Positions 25,943-33,593 of a stretch of DNA of 37,054 nucleotides are shown here, piece by piece. The stretch is taken from positions 1-37,054 of the forward strand of contig JAHLLB010000047.1 in assembly GCA_020444425.1 (NCBI GenBank), given 5' to 3'. Made by a program: the position numbers and the translations under genes. The first letter of the stretch is position 1; every line of letters begins with the position of its first letter. The notes below the pieces were generated by a model. It searched no databases. It had not been told where the DNA came from and worked only from the letters and a program-made list of their open reading frames with translations. The stretch comes from a bacterium. Its GTDB lineage: Bacteria > Electryoneota > Electryoneia > Electryoneales > Electryoneaceae.

Positions 25943-27049
25943 CTATTCCTTTGCCAACGGCACCCGCACGGTAAATGTCGCACCCTGGCCGGGACCGTCA
26001 CTGTGCGCGGAGACATCGCCCCGGAATGACCGCGCGATCTCGCGGACGAGATACAGCCCCAATCCGCTGCCCTCGGCGGTGCGTGTGTCTTCCTCGCCGA
26101 TACGATAGAAACGCTTGAAAATCCGTTGCCGTTCCGAGTGCGAGAAACCCTCGCCCATGTCGGCCACCGTCAACACGACCCGTGACCCCTTGCGCGACAC
26201 ATCCACTCGCACCGGTTGTTCGCTGTCCGAATACTTCAGCGCGTTGTCGACAAGATTGCTGACCAGAATCCCCCAGTGCCCGCTGTGGATCCGGGCCGGC
26301 AGGGACGGGGCGACCGATACCTGCAACCGTCCGGCGGCGACGGGATGGTGCGCGTACAGTTCGTCGAGCACACGGCGCGTGTGTTTGCCGAGGTCGACCA
26401 CGTTCAGCTCCCGCAAGGGCCGACGTTGGCCGACAAATTCACGGGTGGTCAGCAGCCGGTCGATCAGTCCGTGCAAGCGGTCGAGGCTGCGGTTCATGTT
26501 CAGCAGCACACGGTCGCGCTGGTCCGGGGTCAGGTCGCCCTGCAGGGATTCCATCAACAGCCGCATCGCCGCGATCGGGCTACGCAGCTCATGCGTCACT
26601 GCGGAGAGGAAGTTGGCATACTGCCGCTCGACCTGAATCTCCCGCCGCAAGGTGACATACATGTAAATCATCCCGGCGAGGATGATAATCAGGAAGGTCA
26701 TGCTTTCCATCGCGAACATGCGGGCGACGTCGGTCGTTTCGGACGCCAGCCGCTTACGGGCTTCCGCCTTGACGACGACGCCGTTCAGATCATGGCTGTA
26801 TTCCAGATCCTCGAACAGCGTGCTCAACAATGCCGCCATGCTGTCCGTGACCGCTTCGTGCCGTGCGATCAGCCGGTCTGCGACACGGATTTCCCGTTCC
26901 CACACTTCATTCTGCAGCGTTTCGACACGCTCGGCGGTGCGGACCTGGTAGATCACCCACCAGCTCACCTGCGCCGCGATGAACGTGGAGAGAAAGAGGA
27001 ACAACAGTAGACGGCTGCGGGGACGGATTTTTTTCCAGAACGGGGTCAT
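25943..27049 (-). CDS. Membrane sensor histidine kinase
   Basis: The 368-residue protein has two membrane helices (about 13-35 and 113-133) around an extracytoplasmic sensor of about 75 residues that matches no family I recognise. The H-box FLSAVTHELRSPIAAMR carries the phosphorylated histidine. The ATPase domain shows N-box LVSNLVDNALKYS, G1 VADMGEGFS, F-box RIFKRFYR and G2 GSGLGLYLVREIA. It is complete and should be active. There is no HAMP-like linker of the usual length between the second helix and the H-box. It is cotranscribed with the downstream OmpR-type regulator. Confidence 0.94.
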   Translation of the reverse strand: MTPFWKKIRPRSRLLLFLFLSTFIAAQVSWWVIYQVRTAERVETLQNEVWEREIRVADRLIARHEAVTDSMAALLSTLFEDLEYSHDLNGVVVKAEARKRLASETTDVARMFAMESMTFLIIILAGMIYMYVTLRREIQVERQYANFLSAVTHELRSPIAAMRLLMESLQGDLTPDQRDRVLLNMNRSLDRLHGLIDRLLTTREFVGQRRPLRELNVVDLGKHTRRVLDELYAHHPVAAGRLQVSVAPSLPARIHSGHWGILVSNLVDNALKYSDSEQPVRVDVSRKGSRVVLTVADMGEGFSHSERQRIFKRFYRIGEEDTRTAEGSGLGLYLVREIARSFRGDVSAHSDGPGQGATFTVRVPLAKE

Positions 27050-27494
27050 CGTTTCCCTGAACCTACACCAGTTAGACGCTGGAAAGTACGATGCAGAACG
27101 CCGGACCGCCGCAGGAAACAGCCGTGCGTGGACAATTCCGGGGACAGGCAGGTTCTGCGAGAATGGCGAAGAGTCGGAAATGCCGGTCAGGGGGACAACC
27201 GTTCAGGGGGCTGACGGCTGTCCCCGCAGCTGACACGGCTTGGGAGAGAAAAGGCAAAACACGCTCGACAGGAGCGTCAGGATGTCTGTGACGACGATGC
27301 GGGGGAACATCGACCTCACCGTGTGAAACGAGTACGTGTCTGGATCACCAGACGGGGATTAGTGTACAGGCCCCGGCGTCGTTGAGTGTCACAGAATTGT
27401 CAAGTCTCCCTAACTCTCCGGAGAGACGGAACGTTGTCACCTTTTGCATCGTTGTGCATCCAACAGGCAGGCAACCCCCTGGAGGAGTGGAACG
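27050..27494. other. Divergent intergenic region with GGGGACA repeats
   Basis: This 445-bp gap between the kinase and the DUF2892 gene holds a GGGGACA/TGTCCCC hairpin at 27191-27225 and a second isolated GGGGACA arm near 27130. A perfect 12-nt palindrome CTCTCCGGAGAG lies at about 27414-27425, upstream of the DUF2892 start, and could be an operator. No gene is seen. Confidence 0.5.
27191..27225. repeat. Short GGGGACA...TGTCCCC hairpin
   Basis: Arms ggggaca-a-ccgt and acgg-c-tgtcccc surround a G-rich 12-nt loop. The outer bases match the 104-nt elements. Confidence 0.8.
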
Positions 27495-27680
27495 ATGAAT
27501 GCCAACATGGGTAGTGCGGACAGAATCATCCGGTTCGTGTTGGGAGTGTTGATCATCGCGGTCGGCATTTACTACAAGAGCTGGTGGGGTGCGATTGGTA
27601 TCATTCCGCTGGCGACGGCTCTGATCCGCTGGTGCCCGCTGTATCTGCCGTTCGGCATCAGTACGTGCCGCAAGTCGTAA
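27495..27680 (+). CDS. DUF2892 (YgaP-type) small membrane protein
   Basis: The 61-residue protein is a typical DUF2892 sequence: GSADRIIRFVLGVLIIAVGIY, then KSWWGAIGIIPLATALIRWCPLYLPFGIST, with two membrane helices and the conserved CPLY-x-PFGIST end. The same domain is the membrane part of the YgaP rhodanese, and stand-alone copies are widespread; their role is unclear. A strong GGAGGAG lies just before ATG 27495, so the longer open frame upstream is not used. It is a single-gene transcript ending at a hairpin. Confidence 0.92.
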   Translation: MNANMGSADRIIRFVLGVLIIAVGIYYKSWWGAIGIIPLATALIRWCPLYLPFGISTCRKS

Positions 27681-27763
27681 CAGAATACCGTCACAACAGA
27701 ATGCAGTTGATGTGTTTGATCCATAGCAGTTGAGCGCAACCCTCTTTCTTCCCCTGAATGCAG

Positions 27764-27800
27764 AACGTCCCCAGTCATAGCGACCGGGGGCGTTTTGTGT
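27764..27800 (+). terminator. Rho-independent terminator of the DUF2892 gene
   Basis: Arms aacgtcccc and gggggcgtt surround a 13-nt loop and are followed by TTGTGT. It lies about 85 bp after the stop codon. Confidence 0.8.
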
Positions 27801-27883
27801 CTCTGGCACGAAGGGGACATCTGTGGTCCTCGAAAGGTTGAGCCAGGGGGTTGGCCTCGAATCGCTATCTGCCGTATTTAATC

Positions 27884-27940
27884 GGGGACAGACGGTAGTT
27901 TTATTGTGAATATCGTAACGATAAAACCACCGTCTGTCCC
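27884..27940. repeat. 57-nt GGGGACAGACGG hairpin
   Basis: The arms ggacagacggtagttttat and ataaaaccaccgtctgtcc pair with one mismatch around a loop of about 16 nt. The outer GGGGACA matches the 104-nt elements. Confidence 0.85.
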
Positions 27941-27972
27941 TGGTTTACCCCTTGCATTCGGAACGTAGGACC

Positions 27973-28076
27973 GGGGACAAGTGAACGGCTTTACCTGCTG
28001 ATTCACGCAGCAAGGTTCAGTATCACTTCAACCGAAACACCTCGAATCATCGCCTTCGTTCCGTTCACATGTCCCC
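27973..28076. repeat. 104-nt GGGGACA...TGTCCCC structured element
   Basis: The closing stem pairs ggggacaagtgaacgg with ccgttcacatgtcccc (15 of 16). The inside again forms three stems: CCTGCTG/CAGCAAGG, GGTT/AACC and CGAA/TTCG. Length and outer stem equal the element at 25052-25155, while the inner sequence is different. Confidence 0.82.
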
Positions 28077-28092
28077 GGAACCTGAGGTCAAT

Positions 28093-28231
28093 CCCTGCTG
28101 GCAGAGCCATCAGGGGCACGTGGTGTCACATGTGATTCACGTCCGCGTCAGCAAGTTTTTTGACACGGGCACGACCTGACCCGGGACAAGCACCCTTGGT
28201 TCGTCCGCGTTTGCAAGCAAACACGGGCACG
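28093..28231. repeat. Three GGGCACG-footed hairpins
   Basis: The stems are ccctgctggc/gccatcaggg (28093-28115), ccgcgtca/tgacacgg (28143-28168) and ccgcgtttgc/gcaaacacgg (28205-28226). Each is followed by GGCACG. The last two share outer bases, including the conserved C-A mismatch, and differ in paired inner bases. Confidence 0.8.
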
Positions 28232-28261
28232 TTTTTCGACGAGTACATGTCCAGAGCGCAC

Positions 28262-29146
28262 CTACACCAGCTTTCCGTCCGCGAGACGCAGCAGGTACTG
28301 CCCGTACTCGTTCTTCGCCATCGGAGCGGCCAACGCGCGCAACTGGGCGGCGTCGATGTACCCCTTGCGGTACGCGATCTCTTCGATGCACGAGATCTTC
28401 ATCCCCTGCCGCTTCTCGATCGTCTGGACAAACAACGACGCCTCGAGCAGGCTTTCATGCGTGCCGGTGTCGAGCCACGCATACCCGCGCCCGAGCAGTT
28501 CGACATCGAGCCTGTCCTTGTCGAGGTACGCCTGGTTGACGCTGGTGATCTCCAGCTCGCCACGCGCGGACGGCTTCACCTGATTCGCCACCTGAACCAC
28601 GTCATTCGTGTAGAAATACAGTCCGACGACGGCGTAATTGCTCTTCGGATCGGACGGCTTTTCCTCAATTGACAGCACACGGCCTGTCTTGTCAAACTCG
28701 ACCACGCCGTACCGTTGCGGGTCCTGCACCGCGTAACCGAAGACCACCGAACGGCGATCCTCTTCGACGCGTTTCCGGGCACGGACAAGCGTATCGACCA
28801 ACCCGTGACCGTAGAAGATGTTGTCGCCCAACACGAGCACGGCGTCATCGCCATCGAGGAACTCCTCGCCGAGCAGGAACGCCTGCGCCAAGCCGTCCGG
28901 GCTGGGCTGCACGATGTACTCGAAGCGCATGCCGAAGTCGGACCCGTCCCCGAACAACGCGCGGAAGCGGTCGGTATCCTCCGGCGTCGAAATGATCAAG
29001 ACCTCGCGGATGTTCGCCAGCATCAACGCCGACAACGGGTAATAAATCATCGGCTTGTCGTAGATCGGCAGGAGCTGCTTGACAATGCTGCGTGTCGCCG
29101 GAAACAGACGTGATCCGCTGCCACCGGCGAGGATGATGCCCTTCAT
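28262..29146 (-). CDS. rmlA: Glucose-1-phosphate thymidylyltransferase
   Basis: The 294-residue protein matches RmlA in length and motifs. It makes dTDP-glucose from glucose-1-phosphate and dTTP, the first step to dTDP-rhamnose and other deoxysugars. [18 protein letters not shown] is the nucleotide-binding loop. [55 protein letters not shown] and [13 protein letters not shown] follow in order. The ATG at 29146 opens the conserved N-terminus; the longer open frame runs into repeats. The ribosome-binding site is weak. rmlB, rmlC and rmlD are not next to it. It probably supplies sugar nucleotides for the envelope polysaccharide. Confidence 0.96.
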   Translation of the reverse strand: MKGIILAGGSGSRLFPATRSIVKQLLPIYDKPMIYYPLSALMLANIREVLIISTPEDTDRFRALFGDGSDFGMRFEYIVQPSPDGLAQAFLLGEEFLDGDDAVLVLGDNIFYGHGLVDTLVRARKRVEEDRRSVVFGYAVQDPQRYGVVEFDKTGRVLSIEEKPSDPKSNYAVVGLYFYTNDVVQVANQVKPSARGELEITSVNQAYLDKDRLDVELLGRGYAWLDTGTHESLLEASLFVQTIEKRQGMKISCIEEIAYRKGYIDAAQLRALAAPMAKNEYGQYLLRLADGKLV

Positions 29147-29250
29147 GGCACGCTCTGGGTTGGTGATGGTTGGAATCAGGAATGTATTGGCGGGAACCGG
29201 TGGGGGCAACAGTGGACCGGGCTGCGGGCTACGGACTGCGGACTGTTTTT

Positions 29251-29268
29251 CACGGACTGAAGTCCGTG
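29251..29268. repeat. CACGGACT palindrome, second copy
   Basis: cacggactgaagtccgtg equals the core of 8613-8632. As there, a run of GGACTGCGG/GGGCTACGG-like ten-mers precedes it (about 29215-29245). Confidence 0.85.
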
Positions 29269-29371
29269 GGAAAGGCAATCTTTCGAGTACTTAGTCCGCT
29301 TATGATCCCGACCAGCTCTCTTGCGGTCGGGGCACACGCAACACCCGTTTGGTGATTGACTCGTGGATAAT

Positions 29372-29391
29372 CCACGACATGAATGTCGTGG
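29372..29391. repeat. GGGCAT-footed palindrome
   Basis: ccacgacatgaatgtcgtgg followed by GCATG, identical to 8829-8848. Confidence 0.9.
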
Positions 29392-29420
29392 GCATGTCTG
29401 TACGATCCTGTGATTTGGAA

Positions 29421-29449
29421 CGAAAAACGACCGCCAATCGGCGGTCGTT
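29421..29449 (-). terminator. Rho-independent terminator of the SARP-like regulator gene
   Basis: Arms aacgaccgcc and ggcggtcgtt surround a 4-nt loop. On the minus strand TTTTTCG follows. It lies about 60 bp past the stop codon. Confidence 0.85.
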
Positions 29450-29507
29450 TCGATGAACTACTATCGCTCAGCAACATGGTGTTGCTAGAAATCGGAATCT
29501 TGTCCGA

Positions 29508-30893
29508 TCACTCCTCAATCCGTGAACGGATGCGGTCTTCGGTGATCTCGTACTGTTCGCGAGTCTCTTCAAATTCGCGCTCATACAGGTACCGCGGCAG
29601 GAACTGGCCGTCCTTGTGCTGCAAGGCTTCGAGGTAAAATGTCCGCGCCAACCGTTCCTGACCGGTCGCCCACTGGTAATCGCCGTTGCGCACCAACTCG
29701 CGGAAGACCAGCGTGTCGATGTACACATTTTCGCCGAAATCGAGACGGTAGACGCCCGATTCGTGACGGACAAAACTGTTGCGCGAATAGCGTTTCGCGT
29801 CCGGCTCGAGATACTTGCGCAATTCCGAGACGGCGTTCAACAGCCGGCGGTTGCCGGTGTGCGTGTCGAGGTTCGGCCACAAAAAGTCGATCAGCACTTC
29901 CTTGTGTACCGGCTGGCCGTAATGCAGCAACAGGTACGAAAAGACGTCCAGCGCCTTCTTCGAGCGCCACTTGTTCGTCTCGATACGGTCGCCGTCCACG
30001 ATCAACGTGAACTCACCAAACGTTCGCACCTGAATCCGAACCGACTTGTCCTCGTCCGGACGGGCGCGCTTCACCTTTTCCACCACCAGTTGCGCGGCGT
30101 CATCAGTGGTCGCGTCCTGCAGGCTGATCTGCGGATCTTCCGTCGCCCGTGCCTGGATCTCATGGAACAGGACACACGCGCCGAGCACACTGTCGCCCCG
30201 TTCAATCCGCCTCACCTGGTACTGAATCGGAACTGAATCCTTCGCACGATTGACCAGGTTGGTGCGCTGCGAGCCGTGCCCGTTTGTGGACTGCTGCATC
30301 GAGTGGATCACCGGATGCTCCACATCCAACTTGCCGTTGTCCTCAAGCTTGAACACCTGCTCGACACGGCGGTTGGAGGCGTCGTCATATCCGGTCAAAC
30401 GCAAGGCTTTCTCGTTGACAAACAGCACACGCCCCAACGGATCCGACAACAACACGGCCTCGTTCACATTCCGCAAGCTCTCCACGTAATGCGAGAGCAT
30501 GACGTCCTTCACACGCTCCTGACGGTGCAAGTGAATCGCCAACTCAACCATCGCGAAGACCTGCTTGGCCTGAAACGGGTAGAACAGCATGCCGTGAGCG
30601 TTGAGAGAACGGGCGGGGAGCTGGTTGACAGACTTTTCGTCCTCAACGAGTACCACCCAGGGGACAGACACATTCGCAGGACCACCGCTCAACACCCCCG
30701 GGGCTTGACCCAGCGTGTCCTCATTGTAGAGGTAGAGCGCGGCATCGGGCCGAAATTGAATCAATTGCTCGTACGGATTCTTTCGAACTTCAGGCAAACA
30801 CATTACGTGGCACCCCGCCTGCTCGAGTTGATCCACGAGCTGCGGGTGCTTCGCGCGGTCCATTCCAAACACACCGAGATTCAGTGTTTCCAT
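29508..30893 (-). CDS. SARP-like regulator: pseudo-receiver, PAS, winged helix, BTAD
   Basis: The 461-residue protein joins four parts. Residues 1-120 look like a receiver fold (LNLGVFGMD..., WVVLVEDEKS, HGMLFYPFQAKQV) without the usual phospho-acceptor. Residues about 130-245 are PAS-like (VNEAVLLSDPLGRVLFVNEKALRLTGYD). Residues about 285-365 are an OmpR/SARP winged helix (RTFGEFTLIVDG, KWRSKKALDVFSYLLLHYG, NRRLLNAVSELRKYLEPD). The C-terminus is BTAD-like (YIDTLVFRELVRNGDYQWA, FLPRYLYEREFEETREQYE). ATG 30893, with GGAGG 5 bp upstream, is preferred to ATG 30905. It is probably a DNA-binding activator responding to a small ligand or partner through PAS. It diverges from the secretin gene, its likeliest target. 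Confidence 0.85.
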   Translation of the reverse strand: METLNLGVFGMDRAKHPQLVDQLEQAGCHVMCLPEVRKNPYEQLIQFRPDAALYLYNEDTLGQAPGVLSGGPANVSVPWVVLVEDEKSVNQLPARSLNAHGMLFYPFQAKQVFAMVELAIHLHRQERVKDVMLSHYVESLRNVNEAVLLSDPLGRVLFVNEKALRLTGYDDASNRRVEQVFKLEDNGKLDVEHPVIHSMQQSTNGHGSQRTNLVNRAKDSVPIQYQVRRIERGDSVLGACVLFHEIQARATEDPQISLQDATTDDAAQLVVEKVKRARPDEDKSVRIQVRTFGEFTLIVDGDRIETNKWRSKKALDVFSYLLLHYGQPVHKEVLIDFLWPNLDTHTGNRRLLNAVSELRKYLEPDAKRYSRNSFVRHESGVYRLDFGENVYIDTLVFRELVRNGDYQWATGQERLARTFYLEALQHKDGQFLPRYLYEREFEETREQYEITEDRIRSRIEE

Positions 30894-31670
30894 CACACCC
30901 TCCATCGTTCACCGGAAACCGTGATCTTCACCCGTTTTGCCCTGAAGCTCCGCGCCCATGGAGTTTCATTAAGGGTTCCGGAGAGTTTTTGCAAACATTT
31001 TGCTTATTGAGGATTGTCAGACATGCGCGGAAAATACGGTCGAGCTTTTTTCGTAGTCAAGCTTTTTTTAAAGATTGATGAAACCACAAAACGGCGAAAT
31101 GGTGTTAGTCGCTTGTATCTACACACCTTACCCGAGCTCTCGGGCCTCTCTTTTATAACCCCCTATCCGCCGAATACTGATACCCCCGGAGCAAACGCAG
31201 CGAATTAATTAAAATTCTGATGAGAGTATAGTAATTTTAAGCCGTTAACACAATGCTAATCCTGTACCCGCCTCTCCGCTCCGGGACCGATTCAGAATGT
31301 TTTCAAACGTTGCTTTCTGACAAGCATCGGTGAATATCGTTATTTTTGGCATATCGTCTCCGGAGAATAATAATCGTAACCTCCAGTTATTATTAGAGCT
31401 TTATGGGTCTTTTGGACTTGTGTCGGGGAATTCGGGATTTTTGTAGTACAATGGTCTAACCCAATCTGGTACCATGGCGTGCAGAAATCGCGAATTTCCC
31501 AATTAACTCGTCTGATCGTTCGACGGGCTAAATCGAAAGAAGCGATTACCAGCGGAACTCGGAGAATTTGTTTCCACAGGGCGCAACCTGATGACTCAAC
31601 CTGTCATCGGTGGAAACGAAGCGAACAAACGATGACGCAACACCCATCGTCATTCACGGAGAGAAGGACA
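30894..31670. promoter_or_regulatory. 777-bp divergent regulatory region
   Basis: This is the longest gene-free stretch. It is A+T-rich compared with its surroundings. It holds a hairpin cccgag/ctcggg at 31131-31144 followed by CCTCTCTTTT (possible early terminator on the plus strand), a perfect AATAATAA/TTATTATT inverted repeat at 31366-31394, and two hairpins with competing pairings at 31570-31653. TACAAT near 31446 could be a -10 box, but no -35 fits. The length suggests several binding sites and a long leader for the secretin gene. Confidence 0.5.
31570..31653 (+). promoter_or_regulatory. Candidate RNA switch in the secretin leader
   Basis: Hairpin 1 has an outer stem GTTTCCAC (31570-31577) / GTGGAAAC (31610-31617) and an inner stem GATGAC (31590-31595) / GTCATC (31603-31608). 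Hairpin 2 pairs ATGACG (31632-31637) with CGTCAT (31648-31653), just before the ribosome-binding site GAGAAGG. GTCATCG of hairpin 1 (31603-31609) is also complementary to CGATGAC (31630-31636) of hairpin 2, so the two folds exclude a third. This is the arrangement of an attenuator or translational switch; no known riboswitch class is recognised. Confidence 0.45.
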
Positions 31671-33254
31671 ATGGACTGGAACAAGACGAAAAACCCCTTG
31701 GTCATGTGCCTCATGGTGCTTGTTCTCGCCACGGCCGTCCCCGGGTTTGCCAGAGACGAAACCCGAAACCATCAGCAGCAGCTCAGCATATCGTTCGCGC
31801 ATGACATGCTGAAGTCCGAACGATATTCCGAAGCTGCGTCCTATCTCAGTGATGCTTTGTCCAAGATGGATCCGTCCCCGGCACGATTCGACCTCGCACT
31901 GATGCTTGCGGAAGCTCACCTCTATATGAGTGACTCGGACGCGGCAGACGCAGCGATTCGTGAATCCTTCCGCTGGGCGCTGACCGAAAAGGACAGCAGC
32001 AAGGTCTGGAGGCTGAAGGGTTGGCAACGCGCGATTCGTGAAGATGCCGAAAAGTACGTGAACGCTGATGAAGCCGCTGCCGGCGAGAACGTGGACGCGG
32101 AGCTGGCCATGGTGGACGATCAGCCGCGCATCACCAACTCCTTCTTTGAAAGCGACCTGCGCGTCGTACTGTCCGACCTTTCGATGGAAGCCGGCGTGCC
32201 GATTCTGTACGGCGGCGGGCTGGAAGGCCTGGTTACGTATGACGCCATCGACCAGCCGTTGGAAGAGGTGCTGGAATCGATTCTGCTTCCGCTGGGGTAT
32301 GCGTTCCGCGAACGCAATGGAAAGTACTTCGTCGGCAGCATCAGCACGCAGGATCCTGCGTTTGCCCTGTTGTCCGAAACCCGGATTGTCCCGTTGGCGA
32401 ATGTGATGGCCAATGAGGCCGTGCTGACGGTGTCCGAATTCTTTAATCCGTACGTCAAGGCCAGCCGGTCGGGAAACGCGGTGGTGATCACCGCCCCGAC
32501 GATGATCCTGGAACGGATCGAGAGCGACTTGAAGGAGATGGACAAGGCGCCGGTGCAGATCAGCATTGATGTGATCGTCGCGGAAATCAGCCACGAAGGG
32601 TCGTTGCAGCTCGGCATCGACTGGTCGGCGGCGAACCGTTCCACCGAAAGCGCACGCCAGTTCTCCGCAGGATCGCCGACTATCGATTCTCCGGCTTTTG
32701 AATTCACGATGACGGATCTCGGTGCGGACATCGCCGGGAACATTCTCGACATCAACGCGACGCTGCAGACATTGCTGCAAAGTGGAGACGCTCAGATTCG
32801 CGCAAACCCCCGGATCACGGCGATGAACGGCCACCCCGCCGGCATCAAGCTGGTGCGGGAAGAGTGGTTCCAGGCTCAGACATCAGGCCAGCAAAGCTTT
32901 GCCTACAACACGCTGCAATCCATCAGTTCAGGCATCCAGCTCAACATCACGCCCTTTGTTTCGGAAGGCGACGACACGATTACGATGTATGTCTTCCCGC
33001 AGGTGGGTGATGTGGTCGGCCAGGACAGCGAAGGACTGCCGCGGATCAATACACGAAGCGCGGAAACCACCGTCCGAGTCAAAGATGGCGAAACGTTCAC
33101 CATCGGTGGACTCAGCCTGGAAATTGAGGAAGTTGAGGAGCGGAAGATCCCATTGCTCGGCAGTATTCCATACCTCGGCTACCTGTTCCGGTATACGTCA
33201 GAGTCGGTGAGAGAATCTGAAGTCGTGATTTTTGTGACTCCGCACATCGTGTAA
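31671..33254 (+). CDS. Secretin (outer-membrane channel), GspD/PilQ-like
   Basis: The 527-residue protein has a signal peptide (LVMCLMVLVLATAVPGFAR). A TPR-like helical part covers about 35-110, an STN/N0 domain about 155-220 (SDLRVVLSDLSMEAGVPILYG) and an N1/NolW-type domain about 235-310 (PLANVMANEAVLTVSEFFNP). The secretin channel fills about 310-527, with ISIDVIVAEISHEG, RANPRITAMNGHPA, SGIQLNITPFV, VKDGETFTIGGL and the ending IPLLGSIPYLGYLFR...VVIFVTPHIV. It should form a ring in the outer membrane. ATG 31671 (GAGAAGG upstream) is chosen because the signal peptide starts there. No inner-membrane platform, ATPase or pilin gene is nearby. Confidence 0.93.
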   Translation: MDWNKTKNPLVMCLMVLVLATAVPGFARDETRNHQQQLSISFAHDMLKSERYSEAASYLSDALSKMDPSPARFDLALMLAEAHLYMSDSDAADAAIRESFRWALTEKDSSKVWRLKGWQRAIREDAEKYVNADEAAAGENVDAELAMVDDQPRITNSFFESDLRVVLSDLSMEAGVPILYGGGLEGLVTYDAIDQPLEEVLESILLPLGYAFRERNGKYFVGSISTQDPAFALLSETRIVPLANVMANEAVLTVSEFFNPYVKASRSGNAVVITAPTMILERIESDLKEMDKAPVQISIDVIVAEISHEGSLQLGIDWSAANRSTESARQFSAGSPTIDSPAFEFTMTDLGADIAGNILDINATLQTLLQSGDAQIRANPRITAMNGHPAGIKLVREEWFQAQTSGQQSFAYNTLQSISSGIQLNITPFVSEGDDTITMYVFPQVGDVVGQDSEGLPRINTRSAETTVRVKDGETFTIGGLSLEIEEVEERKIPLLGSIPYLGYLFRYTSESVRESEVVIFVTPHIV

Positions 33255-33593
33255 TTGCAGTACGCACAAACTCTTAGCGAAAACCGTGTAAAAACAAGGG
33301 CTCCGAAGGGTAGAATCAGAGACATTCGTTGTACAACATTCTGACTCTGAAGCCCAAATTCACGGGAAACAAAGAAAACACGAAGTTCTTTGCAAATGGG
33401 ATAGTGGGATCGTCACATGATTTCCGGGTCATCCCACGCCCGCAAAAGCGCCCCCCACGGGGCAATAGAAACACCGTCCAGGCTTTGCTTGGGAAGGCTT
33501 ACCTGGACGGCGAAGGGAACATGCCGGATGCGTTCGGGAAAACGTGCCGGCAGAACAGCACCAATATAGGTGCATTCTTGGAGGATGTGTACG
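33255..33593 (+). promoter_or_regulatory. Operator-like dyad and highly structured 5' leader
   Basis: A dyad at 33316-33350 has outer arms TCAGA/TCTGA and a perfect centre GTTGTACAAC (33328-33337). Five consecutive stems follow before the ribosome-binding site: GTGGGAT/ATCCCAC (33404-33437), GCCCC/GGGGC (33450-33463), CCGTCCAGG/CCTGGACGG (33474-33510), TGCCGG with inner CGTT / AACG with CCGGCA (33522-33552), and GCACC/GGTGC (33558-33573). GGAGG and the ATG of the small secreted protein gene follow at once. The region is a good candidate for a regulatory or stabilising RNA leader; it matches no riboswitch consensus that I recognise. Confidence 0.6.

Larger units (their letters stand above)
27801..28261. 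other. 460-bp intergenic repeat cluster
   Basis: No gene is seen. It holds a 57-nt hairpin (27884-27940), the second 104-nt GGGGACA element (27973-28076) and three GGGCACG-footed hairpins (28093, 28143, 28205). This is the densest repeat stretch of the window. It lies between the DUF2892 gene and the 3' end of rmlA. Confidence 0.75.

Noticed and set aside
31650..32834. 394-codon open frame on the minus strand
   Set aside because: It overlaps the secretin in antisense; the secretin has all family motifs, and the antisense product has none.
33404..33573. Leader as a c-di-GMP (GEMM) or cobalamin riboswitch
   Set aside because: Short phrases such as GGGGCAA and GGGAA occur, but the conserved core and the order of stems of those classes are not present.
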